DNA of 15,276 nucleotides from Acidobacteriota bacterium (GTDB taxonomy: Bacteria; Acidobacteriota; Terriglobia; Terriglobales; Acidobacteriaceae), in contig JAJZHR010000008.1 in assembly GCA_021810815.1 (NCBI GenBank), positions 1-15,276 of the forward strand. The letters run 5' to 3'. A program made the translations under genes and the position numbers. The first letter of the stretch is position 1. Every line of letters begins with the position of its first letter. The notes beneath the pieces were generated by a model. It was not told where the DNA came from. It did no database searches and saw only the letters and a program-made list of their open reading frames with translations. Below, piece by piece: positions 6,157-13,292 of this stretch.

Positions 6157-7251
6157 TTAGAAGTTTTCCGTCTCGTTCTGCTGCTCGGAGTCGAGGTCTT
6201 CTTCCTCGTCCTCTTCGTCGTCGAAGTCGCCGTAGCTTGCAGCCAGAGCCGCCGCCGGAAGGATGCTGGTCGGTCCGGGGACAGGGTTGCCGCTTTCGTC
6301 GATCTTCATGCCGAGCGACAGGCCCATCTGGGCGAGAATTTCCTTGATCTCGTTCAGGGACTTGCGGCCGAAGTTCTTGGTCTTCAACATTTCGGCTTCG
6401 GTCTTCTGGATGAGTTCGCCGATGGTCTGGATGTTCGCGTTCTTCAGGCAGTTGTAGCTGCGGACGGAGAGCTCAAGCTCTTCAACCGAGCGGTTCAGAT
6501 TGTCGTTCTGGATGTGGCCGCGACCATCGTCGGAGAAGGCTCCGCCATCCATCTCTTCCTCGAAGTTGATGAAGATGGTCATGTGGTCTTTGATCAGCTT
6601 GGCGGCGAGGCCGACCGCATCCGCGGGAAGAACGCTGCCGTTGGTCCAGACCTCGAGGGTGAGCTTGTCGTAGTCCGTGATCTGACCGAGACGTGCTGCA
6701 TCGACGGTGTAGTTGACCTTGCGCACGGGAGAGTGGACGGAATCAACGGGGATGAAGCCGATGCCCAGATCGGAGTCGAAGTTCTTGTCCGCGGAGATGT
6801 AGCCACGGCCGCGCTTGAGGCGCATTTCCATGTCCAGCTTGCCGCCCTCGCTGACGGTGGCGATGTAGACGTCCTTGTCGAGGATCTCGACGTCGCCATC
6901 GGCTTCGATCATGCCGCTGGTGATGACGCCGGGCTGGTCGGCGCGGAGGTAGAGCGCCTTGGGGCCCTCTCCGTTGAGCTTGAAGGGGACCTGCTTCAGG
7001 TTGAGGATGATGTCGGTTGCGTCTTCGACGACTCCGGTGATGGACTGAAACTCGTGCAGGACGCCCTCAATACGTACGGCCGTGACGGCAGCTCCCTCGA
7101 TGGACGACAGCAGAACGCGCCGCAGGGCGTTGCCCACGGTGGTGCCGAAGCCGCGCTCAAAAGGCTGCGCGCTGAACTTGCCGAATTTGTCAGTAAGCGT
7201 CTCGGTGTCGACCGCGAGGCGCTTCGGTTTTTGAAATCCTCTCCAAAGCAT
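6157..7251 (-). CDS. rpoA: DNA-directed RNA polymerase subunit alpha
   Basis: Alpha subunit, which dimerises to nucleate RNA polymerase assembly and contacts promoter UP elements and activators. The 364-residue protein has the N-terminal dimerisation domain (about 1-230; FERGFGTTVGNALRRVLLSS at 31-50) and the C-terminal domain (about 250-315). The latter carries the DNA-contacting set VRSYNCLKN: R264, N267, C268 and K270, equivalent to E. coli R265, N268, C269 and K271. After the C-terminal domain there is a proline/alanine linker and a strongly acidic tail (GDFDDEEDEEEDLDSEQQNE, 341-360), making it about 35 residues longer than the E. coli protein. The ATG at 7251 is chosen because GGAGA lies 6 nt upstream and MLWRGFQKPKRL fits acidobacterial-type starts; the frame stays open to 7281. 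It sits between rpsD and rplQ as usual. Confidence 0.97.
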   Translation of the reverse strand: MLWRGFQKPKRLAVDTETLTDKFGKFSAQPFERGFGTTVGNALRRVLLSSIEGAAVTAVRIEGVLHEFQSITGVVEDATDIILNLKQVPFKLNGEGPKALYLRADQPGVITSGMIEADGDVEILDKDVYIATVSEGGKLDMEMRLKRGRGYISADKNFDSDLGIGFIPVDSVHSPVRKVNYTVDAARLGQITDYDKLTLEVWTNGSVLPADAVGLAAKLIKDHMTIFINFEEEMDGGAFSDDGRGHIQNDNLNRSVEELELSVRSYNCLKNANIQTIGELIQKTEAEMLKTKNFGRKSLNEIKEILAQMGLSLGMKIDESGNPVPGPTSILPAAALAASYGDFDDEEDEEEDLDSEQQNETENF

Positions 7252-7382
7252 ATAAGTCTCCAGTTGTCCCAGGCCCGGCAAGCGCCGCGATGCATTTTGC
7301 AGCGGCCGGACTTGATCTCCATTTCGTTGATGTATGTTGCCGCGCGAACGCGGGTGATGCTGTGTTGCGAAAAACTCTTCCG

Positions 7383-7416
7383 GCGCAGCGAGGAACCGTA
7401 AGGCTCTTCGCTGCGC
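7383..7416. repeat. Hairpin with GTAA loop in the rpoA/rpsD spacer
   Basis: The 210-nt spacer 7252-7461 has no gene. GCGCAGCGAGGAACC (7383-7397) pairs with GGCTCTTCGCTGCGC (7402-7416) across the loop GTAA, with one mismatch and one G-U pair in 15. A second, smaller dyad (GCCGC 7284-7288 with GCGGC 7302-7306, around a TGCA/TGCA core) lies nearer rpoA. No U-tract follows on either strand, so it does not look like a terminator; it resembles a dispersed palindromic element. Confidence 0.6.
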
Positions 7417-7461
7417 TCAGGAGGAAAACAACGGCGAAACTCAGCCGTCTCATTAGCCGGG

Positions 7462-8091
7462 TTACTTCGAGTACAGTTCGACGATGAGCTGCTCGTTGAC
7501 CGGGAGGTTGACGTCCTCGCGCTTCGGCAGGGCAAGCACGCGGGCAGAGAAGGCATCGCGATCGATCTCCAGCCACTGGACCGAGTTCTGGCCGCTGGCG
7601 AAGTCGCGCGCTGTCTCAAGGACGACGAGCTTCTTGCTTCCCTCGCGGACTGCGATCACGTCGCCGACCTTCACCTGGAAGGACGGAATGTTGACCTTGC
7701 GGCCGTTGACCTGCACGTGGCCGTGGCGAACAACCTGGCGCGACTGGCGGCGGGAAGTGGCGAGGCCCATGCGGTAGGCAACGTTGTCCAGACGGCACTC
7801 AAGCTGCTGCAGGAGGAGTTCGCCGGTGACGCCGGAGCGTGTGGTCGCCTTCTCGTAGTAGGCGCGGAACTGGCTCTCGAGGGTGAAGTAGATGCGCTTG
7901 GCCTTCTGCTTCTCGCGGAGCTGCAGACCATAGCCGACGATCTTGGCCTTGCGGTCCTTGCCATGCTGGCCCGGGGGGAAGTTGCGCTTCTCAATGGGGC
8001 ACTTGTCGCTGAAGCACTTCGGTCCCTTGAGGAAAAGCTTGGTGCCGTCGCGGCGGCAAAGACGGCAGACTGGGCCTGTATAACGTGCCAT
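7462..8091 (-). CDS. rpsD: Small-subunit ribosomal protein uS4 (zinc-binding form)
   Basis: Primary 16S rRNA binding protein that starts assembly of the 30S body and helps proofreading. The 209-residue product has the usual length. The N-terminus carries a zinc knuckle of the C+ type: C9, C12, C26 and C31 (CRLCRRDG and GPKCFSDKC). The S4 RNA-binding domain follows (about 97-160; ECRLDNVAYRMGLATSRRQS, then RHGHVQVNGRKVNIPSFQVK), and the end is INEQL-like (VNEQLIVELYSK). AAGGAGA precedes the ATG at 8091 by 4 nt. It lies between rpsK (152-nt gap) and rpoA (210-nt gap). In E. coli S4 represses translation of the alpha operon; whether it does so here cannot be seen. Confidence 0.98.
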   Translation of the reverse strand: MARYTGPVCRLCRRDGTKLFLKGPKCFSDKCPIEKRNFPPGQHGKDRKAKIVGYGLQLREKQKAKRIYFTLESQFRAYYEKATTRSGVTGELLLQQLECRLDNVAYRMGLATSRRQSRQVVRHGHVQVNGRKVNIPSFQVKVGDVIAVREGSKKLVVLETARDFASGQNSVQWLEIDRDAFSARVLALPKREDVNLPVNEQLIVELYSK

Positions 8092-8160
8092 GGAAATCTC
8101 CTTGATTCAGGTGCTGATCGGTTTACGGGCTGGCAGCCCTTCGTCCCGATCCGTGGATGT

Positions 8161-8206
8161 TTCAGGCACCCCACCCTTTGCGATGAAGCTGCAAAGGGTA
8201 AGGACC
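8161..8206. repeat. Palindromic CACCC-type repeat in the rpsD/rpsK spacer
   Basis: ACCCTTTGC (8173-8181) and GCAAAGGGT (8191-8199) form a perfect 9-bp stem with the loop GATGAAGCT. It is preceded by GGCACCCC. The same design (GGGTGCCCACCCT ... AGGGTGGG) occurs at 12724-12763 in the secY/rplO spacer. It has no U-tract, so a mobile or dispersed palindrome is more likely than a terminator. Confidence 0.6.
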
Positions 8207-8243
8207 CGGAGTTACAGACGCGCATCGGCCTGACAGCCATCGA

Positions 8244-8666
8244 TCAGACGCGGCGGCGCTTGGGAGGACGGCAACCGTTGTGCGGCATGGGCGTGACGTC
8301 GCGGATGGAGCGGACGTCGAGGCCGGCCGTCGCCAGGGCGCGGACTGCGGACTCGCGGCCGGAGCCGGGGCCGGAGACGCGAACGTCCACCGAGCGGAGG
8401 CCGTGGTCGCGGGCCGCGTTGGCGGCGTTGACGGCGGCCTGCTGCGCTGCGAAGGGAGTTCCCTTGCGCGAGCCGCGGAAGCCGAGGGCGCCGGAGCTCT
8501 TCCAGCTGAGCGTGTTGCCCATCTGATCGGTGATGGTGACGATGGTGTTGTTGAACGAAGCCTGGATGTGGACCAGGCCGTACGGAACATTTTTCCGCTC
8601 GCGCTTCTTGAACTTCTTGTTTTTGCCCGCTTTGGCGGAGCCCTGCTGCTTCTGAGATTTAGCCAT
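8244..8666 (-). CDS. rpsK: Small-subunit ribosomal protein uS11
   Basis: Ribosomal protein of the 30S platform, near the Shine-Dalgarno cleft. The 140-residue product has a basic N-terminal tail (KAGKNKKFKKRERKNVPYGL) and then the family core: VHIQASFNNTIVTITDQMGN (32-51), ALGFRGSRKGTPFAAQQAA (60-78) and the C-terminal signature DVTPMPHNGCRPPKRRRV (123-140). All core elements are present. It starts 3 nt after the rpsM stop (TAA ATC ATG), so the two are probably translationally coupled; purine-rich sequence in the last rpsM codons may serve as its ribosome binding site. Confidence 0.98.
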   Translation of the reverse strand: MAKSQKQQGSAKAGKNKKFKKRERKNVPYGLVHIQASFNNTIVTITDQMGNTLSWKSSGALGFRGSRKGTPFAAQQAAVNAANAARDHGLRSVDVRVSGPGSGRESAVRALATAGLDVRSIRDVTPMPHNGCRPPKRRRV

Positions 8667-8669
8667 GAT

Positions 8670-9050
8670 TTACTTCGTCACCTTCTTCTTTCCGGCGACC
8701 GTGCCCTTGCGCGGACCCTTGCGGGTGCGTGCGTTGGTGTGAGTGCGCTGACCGCGAACGGGCAGGCTGCGGCGGTGGCGGAGGCCACGGTAGGACTGAA
8801 TCTCGATGAGCCGCTTGATATTGAGGGAGACTTCCTTGCGGAGGTCGCCTTCAATGTTGCCTTCGGCTTCAATGACCTGACGGATCTTGTTGAGCTCGTC
8901 TTCGCCGAGATCCTGCAGCTTGCGGACGGGATCAATACCGGCGGCGGCGAGAATCCTGAGAGCGCGCGGATTTCCGATCCCGTAAATGTAAGTAAGGCCG
9001 ATGCGCGCCTGCTTGTGGCCGGGCACATCAACGCCTGCGATACGTGCCAT
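8670..9050 (-). CDS. rpsM: Small-subunit ribosomal protein uS13
   Basis: Protein of the 30S head that contacts the A and P site tRNAs and the 50S subunit. The 126-residue product starts MARIAGVDVPGHKQARIGLT and has the helix-two-turn-helix region YIYGIGNPRALRILAAAGI, the SYRGLRHRRSLPVRGQRT signature (about 86-103) and the basic extended tail (NARTRKGPRKGTVAGKKK). AAGGAAG lies 5 nt before the ATG. It follows rpmJ after a 185-nt spacer in which I see no gene, and it precedes rpsK by 3 nt. Confidence 0.98.
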   Translation of the reverse strand: MARIAGVDVPGHKQARIGLTYIYGIGNPRALRILAAAGIDPVRKLQDLGEDELNKIRQVIEAEGNIEGDLRKEVSLNIKRLIEIQSYRGLRHRRSLPVRGQRTHTNARTRKGPRKGTVAGKKKVTK

Positions 9051-9235
9051 AGTGGCTTCCTTCTTGCACGGCGGCGAACTGGTCGCCGTATGCTGTTGTG
9101 GCCGACTGAAGGAGCTGAGCTCGCTGCAATCCGCCGTTCTGACGAATCATCCGGGGTTCATCGCAAGCCTGACTTCGGCTAACTAGCCCTGGCGCTTCGG
9201 TTCCCGCGATTGGGATTTCTCCAGAGCGTGCAGGA

Positions 9236-9349
9236 CTATCCCTGACGCTGCTTGTGCTTCGCGTTCTCACAGATCACACGCACAACTCCGCGGCGATGGA
9301 TCACTTTGCACTTGTCACAAATCTTCTTTACCGATGCACGTACCTTCAT
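9236..9349 (-). CDS. rpmJ: Large-subunit ribosomal protein bL36 (zinc-binding form)
   Basis: The smallest 50S protein, 37 residues: MKVRASVKKICDKCKVIHRR then GVVRVICENAKHKQRQG. The zinc ribbon ligands C11, C14, C27 and H32 are all present, which marks the C+ form. The ATG is at 9347-9349 with GGGAG about 9 nt upstream, and the TAG is at 9236-9238. Position between infA and rpsM is the classical one. It is too short for most length cutoffs and easily missed. Confidence 0.95.
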   Translation of the reverse strand: MKVRASVKKICDKCKVIHRRGVVRVICENAKHKQRQG

Positions 9350-9363
9350 TGAATACAGCTCCC

Positions 9364-9466
9364 AGCTCTTAGCTTTTAGCTATTAGCTTTTTCTAGTTAC
9401 TTCCTGAACATCTCGAGCGCGAAGACCGAAGCGAAGAGCTAAAAGCCAGCAGCCATCAACTGGCTT
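9364..9466. repeat. AGCTNTT heptamer array and dyads in the rpmJ/infA spacer
   Basis: Four exact 7-nt-phased copies AGCTCTT, AGCTTTT, AGCTATT, AGCTTTT fill 9364-9391. Further on, AGCTAAAAGC (9437-9446) is the reverse complement of 9372-9381, so the array could fold back on itself over a 55-nt loop. A second small hairpin, AAGCCAG (9443-9449) with CTGGCTT (9460-9466), lies just before the infA stop. No promoter or terminator is evident. Confidence 0.8.
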
Positions 9467-9467
9467 C

Positions 9468-9686
9468 TCACTTGTAGCGGTAGACAATGCGGCCGCGCGT
9501 GAGGTCGTACGGGCTCAGCTCGACCGCGACACGGTCGCCGGGGAGGATGCGGATGAAGTTCTTGCGCATCCGCCCGGAGACGTGCGCCAGCACCTGGTGC
9601 TTGTTCTCCAGTTCCACCTTGAACATCGCATTCGGCAACGTTTCGACAACTGTTGCCATTACCTCAATCGCGTCTTCCTTCGACAA
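9468..9686 (-). CDS. infA: Translation initiation factor IF-1
   Basis: Binds the 30S A site during initiation. The 72-residue OB-fold protein reads SKEDAIEVMATVVETLPNAM then FKVELENKHQVLAHVSGRMR and ends in SPYDLTRGRIVYRYK; length and sequence are those of a full IF-1. The start codon is TTG at 9684-9686. I prefer it to the internal ATG nine codons later because the KEDAIE segment is conserved in the family and AAGGA lies 7 nt upstream of the TTG. It lies between map (85-nt gap) and rpmJ (118-nt gap); both gaps are filled with heptamer repeats. Confidence 0.97.
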   Translation of the reverse strand: MSKEDAIEVMATVVETLPNAMFKVELENKHQVLAHVSGRMRKNFIRILPGDRVAVELSPYDLTRGRIVYRYK

Positions 9687-9690
9687 GCGC

Positions 9691-9760
9691 TGTCCTTTTC
9701 CAGTTATCCGCTCCCTGCTCCCGGTCTCCAGTAACAGGTCACTGAAAACCAGAATCTGAA
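9691..9760. repeat. Degenerate heptamer array in the infA/map spacer
   Basis: Read on the minus strand, 9732 down to 9691 splits into six phased heptamers: ACTGGAG, ACCGGGA, GCAGGGA, GCGGATA, ACTGGAA, AAGGACA. The same phase continues upstream (TTCAGTG, ACCTGTT at 9746-9733) with weaker similarity. The last unit supplies the infA Shine-Dalgarno sequence. Confidence 0.65.
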
Positions 9761-9771
9761 AGCTACAACTC

Positions 9772-10524
9772 CTACCGCGTCAACACCAACGGACCTTCTT
9801 CGGTGACGGCGACTGTGTGCTCGAAGTGAGCGCTCAGGCTACCGTCTACAGTTACGGCGGTCCAGCCGTCCTGCAAAACTTTTACTTCCGCTGCGCCGGC
9901 ATTCACCATGGGCTCGATCGCGAGCACCATTCCGGCCTTCAGCTTCACGCCCTGCCCGCGTCTTCCGTAGTTCGGAATCTGTGGATCCTCATGCATCTTG
10001 ACGCCGATACCATGACCCACAAAATCGCGGACCACGCTGAAGCCGGCAGCTTCCACCATCTCCTGCACCGCAGCCCCGATATCGCCAAGCGAGGAGCCCA
10101 CCTGAGCTTCCTGGATGGCTTGCTCCAGCGATGCCTGCGTCACATCCAGAAGCTTCCTGACACCGGGCTGAACCTTCGAACCGACCGGGATCGTAACCGC
10201 TGAATCGCCGTAGAAGCCGTCGAGGATCACACCACAGTCCACGGAAACAATGTCGCCTTCGCGCAGCACACGCCGGGCGGAAGGGATGCCGTGAACGACC
10301 TCACTGTTGACCGAGGTGCAAAGAACACACGGGAAACCGTTGTAGCCCTTGAAGGCCGACTTCGCCCCCATGTCCGCAATCATCTTCTCGGCCGCAGTCT
10401 CCAGGTCCATCGTTGTAGCGCCCGGAACCACCTTGCTGCGAACCTCTTCCAAAACCTGCCATACCGCTTTCCCGCTGCGACGCATCTTTTCTATCTCGCC
10501 GCGGGTTTTGATCATGATCGCCAT
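9772..10524 (-). CDS. map: Methionine aminopeptidase, type I
   Basis: Removes the initiator Met from nascent proteins with small second residues, using a dinuclear metal site. The 250-residue protein has the pita-bread fold of type Ia enzymes with no N-terminal zinc-finger or linker extension. The five metal ligands are visible: D96 (VSVDCGV), D107 (FYGDSA), H171 (GHGIG), E204 (AIEPMV) and E235 (HFEHT). The catalytic H78 is in EVVHGIPS. It starts 10 nt after the adk stop, and a GAGGA sequence overlaps that stop codon. The ATG at 10524 is used; the ATG three codons later would also do. The secY-adk-map-infA order is typical of this operon in many bacteria. Confidence 0.97.
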   Translation of the reverse strand: MAIMIKTRGEIEKMRRSGKAVWQVLEEVRSKVVPGATTMDLETAAEKMIADMGAKSAFKGYNGFPCVLCTSVNSEVVHGIPSARRVLREGDIVSVDCGVILDGFYGDSAVTIPVGSKVQPGVRKLLDVTQASLEQAIQEAQVGSSLGDIGAAVQEMVEAAGFSVVRDFVGHGIGVKMHEDPQIPNYGRRGQGVKLKAGMVLAIEPMVNAGAAEVKVLQDGWTAVTVDGSLSAHFEHTVAVTEEGPLVLTR

Positions 10525-10534
10525 CGCCCGGTTT

Positions 10535-11236
10535 TCACTTCCTCAGGCGCGCAAGTGCGGCCATGACGCATTGGGTGACAGCCTCTACCGGCTGTTCCCC
10601 ATCAATTTCTTCAAATCGGCCCAGAGCACGGTAATGCTCTAACACCGGGGCCGTCTGCGCGTCGTAAGTGCGCATCCGCTCCGCAAAAACAGACTCGGAA
10701 TCGTCGGCTCGTTGAGCCAGCCTTGCACCGTCCACATCGCAAATCCCATCGACGAGAGGCGGGTGCGAGTAGATATTGTAGATGCGCTGGCAGACAGGAC
10801 AATTGCGCCGGCCTGTTATCCGGCGCAACAATTGATGATAACCCACCTTGATACTGATCGCAACCACTGAGCTCGCATCGGCGAGATGGCGATCTAGCCA
10901 GGCGGCCTGAAGGATCGTCCTGGGGAAGCCATCAAGGATATAGCCGCGGGCGGTATCCGGTTCGCGCAGACGCTCTGCGACCATGTTCTCGACCAGGGCA
11001 TCGGGAACCAGTTTGCCTTGGTCCATGAGCGTTTTGGCGAAGATGCCAAGCTCGGTCTTGCGGGCCACATTGCTGCGAAGCAGGTCGCCGGTGGAAATCT
11101 GCGGCACCTTCCAGAGAGCCATCAACTCCTTGGCCTGCGTCCCCTTGCCAACGCCGGGGGCTCCGAGCAGCAACACCGGGCCGGGAGCGAAGTTCGGCTG
11201 CGGCGGGGTGACACTTACGCACGCGGTCTCAACCAT
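10535..11236 (-). CDS. adk: Adenylate kinase (long form with Zn-type lid)
   Basis: Interconverts ATP + AMP and 2 ADP in the cytoplasm. The 233-residue protein has the P-loop GAPGVGKGTQ (25-34), the AMP-site segment QISTGDLLR (46-54), GYILDGFPRT (98-107) and a long LID domain. The LID carries C146, C149 (CPVC), C166 and D169 (CDVD), the Cys3-Asp pattern known to bind zinc in Bacillus-type adenylate kinases. The ATG at 11236 lies only 2 nt after the secY TAG, implying translational coupling. It gives about 18 residues before the usual start (VLLLGAPG); the GTG at Val21 is a possible shorter start but has no clear ribosome binding site. A longer open frame up to 11410 overlaps secY and is not credible. 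Confidence 0.96.
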   Translation of the reverse strand: MVETACVSVTPPQPNFAPGPVLLLGAPGVGKGTQAKELMALWKVPQISTGDLLRSNVARKTELGIFAKTLMDQGKLVPDALVENMVAERLREPDTARGYILDGFPRTILQAAWLDRHLADASSVVAISIKVGYHQLLRRITGRRNCPVCQRIYNIYSHPPLVDGICDVDGARLAQRADDSESVFAERMRTYDAQTAPVLEHYRALGRFEEIDGEQPVEAVTQCVMAALARLRK

Positions 11237-11238
11237 CG

Positions 11239-12648
11239 CTACCAACTCTTCCGCCCGCGCGTCCGGCCGCTCTTGGGAGAGAAGCCGTCGTAGTGGCGCA
11301 TGATGAGCTGCGACTCGACCTGATTGACCGTGTCCATCGCAACGCCAACGACGATCAGGAGGCTGGTGCCGCCGAAGTAGAAGTTCACGCCCAGACCGTT
11401 TGTCACCCAAGTGGGAAAGCGGTCAAAGATGGGTCCTATGAGGAAAAGATGATTCAGATGGATACCGCTGATGAGAAACTGCGGAATGATCGAAATCATC
11501 ACCAGATAAATGGCACCGAGAAGCGTGATGCGCGTGAGCACGTCATTGACAAAGTCACTGGTGCGGCGGCCAGGGCGGATGCCGGGAATGAAGCCTCCAT
11601 ACTTGCGCATGTTGTCCGCGATGTCGTCCGGCCGGAAAACGATGGAGATGTAGAAGTAGGCGAAGAAGACGATCGCCACCATGTAGAGGAACACATACCA
11701 TGGCTCACCGGGACGGAGTGCGTCGAAAATGGGCCCGAGGAAGCGATTCTCATGGAAGGAGAAGCCGAACAGGGTTGCGTTGGCAAAGAGCAGAGGAGCC
11801 GAGAGGATGGAGGCCGCAAAGATGACCGGCATGACGCCACCGGAGTTCACCTTGAGGGGAAGATAGGTGGATTGTCCACCCATCAGGCGGCGGCCGACAA
11901 TGCGCTTGGCGTACTGAACAGGGATGCGCCGTTCACTGCGTTCGACATACACGATGAAAGCGACGACGAGGATCATCATCGCGACCAGGATGATCAATGC
12001 GGGAACCGTGAAGGAGCCCCACTTGGAGGTCTTGGCTGCATCTACGAGTTCAGCGATGCCGCGGGGGATGCCGACGACGATACCGGCGAAGATCAACAGG
12101 CTCATGCCGTTGCCGATGCCGCGCTCGGTAATCTGCTCACCCAGCCACATGATGAAGGCGGTACCTGCTGTGAGGGTGATGACGGTCATGGTGATGAAGC
12201 CAGGGCCGGGGTTGGTGACGTACGGAACGCTGCCGGACTGGCTGTTCAGGGTGAGAGCAATGGCGAAGGACTGGACGATGGCAAGAAGAATGGTGACGTA
12301 GCGCGTCCACTGCGTGATCTTGCGGCGGCCGAGTTCGCCTTCCTTCTGCAGCTTGGCGAGAGGCTCATAGATGACGGTGAGCAGCTGGAAGATGATCGAC
12401 GCCGTGATGTACGGCATGATGCCGAGGGCGAAAACCGTGAGCTTGCGCAGGTTGCCGCCGCTGAACAGATCGACCATGCCCAGGGCGGAGTCACTTTGCT
12501 GCGCGAAGAACTGCTGCAGGAGGTCGGTGTTCACGCCGGGCGTGGGGACGTGGTTCCCAAGCCGATACACCGCGAGCAGGCCAAGCGTGAACAGCACACG
12601 CTTGCGCAGGTCGGGAATCTTAAAGATATTTGCGATCTTCTCGAACAT
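11239..12648 (-). CDS. secY: Protein translocase channel subunit SecY
   Basis: The central pore of the SecYEG translocon in the inner membrane. The 469-residue protein has the expected ten hydrophobic segments: the first near 17-33, then the plug/TM2 region GGNLRKLTVFALGIMPYITA (64-83). Family signatures are ITERGIGNGMSLLIF (173-187), the cytoplasmic C5 loop YGGFIPGIRPGRRTSDF (350-366) where SecA and the ribosome bind, and GGTSLLIVVGVAMDTVNQVE (426-445) in TM10. It is somewhat longer than the 443-residue E. coli protein, mostly in the periplasmic loop after TM7 and around 290-320. It follows rplO after a 119-nt spacer with a palindrome and runs to within 2 nt of adk. Confidence 0.98.
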   Translation of the reverse strand: MFEKIANIFKIPDLRKRVLFTLGLLAVYRLGNHVPTPGVNTDLLQQFFAQQSDSALGMVDLFSGGNLRKLTVFALGIMPYITASIIFQLLTVIYEPLAKLQKEGELGRRKITQWTRYVTILLAIVQSFAIALTLNSQSGSVPYVTNPGPGFITMTVITLTAGTAFIMWLGEQITERGIGNGMSLLIFAGIVVGIPRGIAELVDAAKTSKWGSFTVPALIILVAMMILVVAFIVYVERSERRIPVQYAKRIVGRRLMGGQSTYLPLKVNSGGVMPVIFAASILSAPLLFANATLFGFSFHENRFLGPIFDALRPGEPWYVFLYMVAIVFFAYFYISIVFRPDDIADNMRKYGGFIPGIRPGRRTSDFVNDVLTRITLLGAIYLVMISIIPQFLISGIHLNHLFLIGPIFDRFPTWVTNGLGVNFYFGGTSLLIVVGVAMDTVNQVESQLIMRHYDGFSPKSGRTRGRKSW

Positions 12649-12723
12649 CCGTGGGTCTCTTTCCTTCGGTGGCTGCTTGCGGAGAGCCTGGCTTCAATAT
12701 TCGAGCGACCAGGCCGAAAAGCC

Positions 12724-12763
12724 GGGTGCCCACCCTCTCGCAGACGAACCGCGCAGGGTGGGA
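12724..12763. repeat. Palindromic CACCC-type repeat in the secY/rplO spacer
   Basis: CCCACCCT (12729-12736) and AGGGTGGG (12755-12762) form a perfect 8-bp stem; a further CGC/GCG pairing is possible inside. The flank GGGTGCC and the stem resemble the element at 8161-8206. It lies at the rplO end of the spacer, 5 nt from the rplO stop codon. Confidence 0.6.
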
Positions 12764-12767
12764 GGGA

Positions 12768-13232
12768 CTATGCCGCAGATGGAGCCGTGCCGATGACAAT
12801 TGCCTTGCCGCCAGCTTTTTCGATTTTCTCAGCCGCTGCCTTGGAGAACTTGTGGGCGTGGACGGTAACGGCAGTCGTAATCTCGCCATTGGCCAGCACC
12901 TTCACCAAACCGTTGCGCTTCTTGAGAATGCCGCGGGCGACCAGAGTCTCAAGGGTGAGCTCGCTCTCTCCCAGTTCGACGATGCGATCCAGACCGAGGA
13001 CGGTGTATTCAACGCGGAAGATGTTGGTAAAGCCGCGCTTGGGGAGACGGCGATGCAGAGGCATCTGGCCGCCCTCAAAACCGCGCATGAGGCTGGTGCC
13101 GGAGCGGGAGCCCTGGCCCTTGTGGCCACGTGTGGAAGTCTTGCCCATACCTGAGCCCATACCACGGCCCACGCGTTTGCGTCCCGTGTTCGCCTTCTTC
13201 GGCGCACGCAGATTCGACAGATTCAATGCCAT
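12768..13232 (-). CDS. rplO: Large-subunit ribosomal protein uL15
   Basis: 50S protein that binds 23S rRNA late in assembly. The 154-residue product has the glycine- and basic-rich N-terminal extension (KKANTGRKRVGRGMGSGMGK, then TSTRGHKGQGSRSG) that threads into rRNA. The FEGGQMPLHRRLPKRGFTN signature follows (52-70), then a globular domain ending in VTVHAHKFSKAAAEKIEKAG. Length is typical. GAGG lies 7 nt before the ATG. It follows rpmD after 60 nt and precedes secY, as in nearly all spc operons. Confidence 0.98.
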   Translation of the reverse strand: MALNLSNLRAPKKANTGRKRVGRGMGSGMGKTSTRGHKGQGSRSGTSLMRGFEGGQMPLHRRLPKRGFTNIFRVEYTVLGLDRIVELGESELTLETLVARGILKKRNGLVKVLANGEITTAVTVHAHKFSKAAAEKIEKAGGKAIVIGTAPSAA

Positions 13233-13292
13233 TTCGTACCCTCGCTCAACGCCAGCTGGTTGATCCAGCCGACTCGCATATTTGATTGCTTA

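Noticed and set aside
9051..9235. Small minus-strand frame (about 80 codons) overlapping the rpsM/rpmJ spacer
   Set aside because: It overlaps both rpmJ and the rpsM start in another frame, has no recognisable domain and no conserved position in alpha operons; I see no other feature in this spacer.
11237..11410. Longer adk frame overlapping the end of secY
   Set aside because: The added residues are an out-of-frame reading of SecY codons; the ATG 2 nt after the secY stop is the natural start.
11293..13263. A 656-codon open frame on the plus strand opposite secY and rplO
   Set aside because: It is antisense to two fully conserved genes, is very rich in Asp, Glu, Gly and His as expected from reading SecY codons backwards, and has no ribosome binding site or domain.
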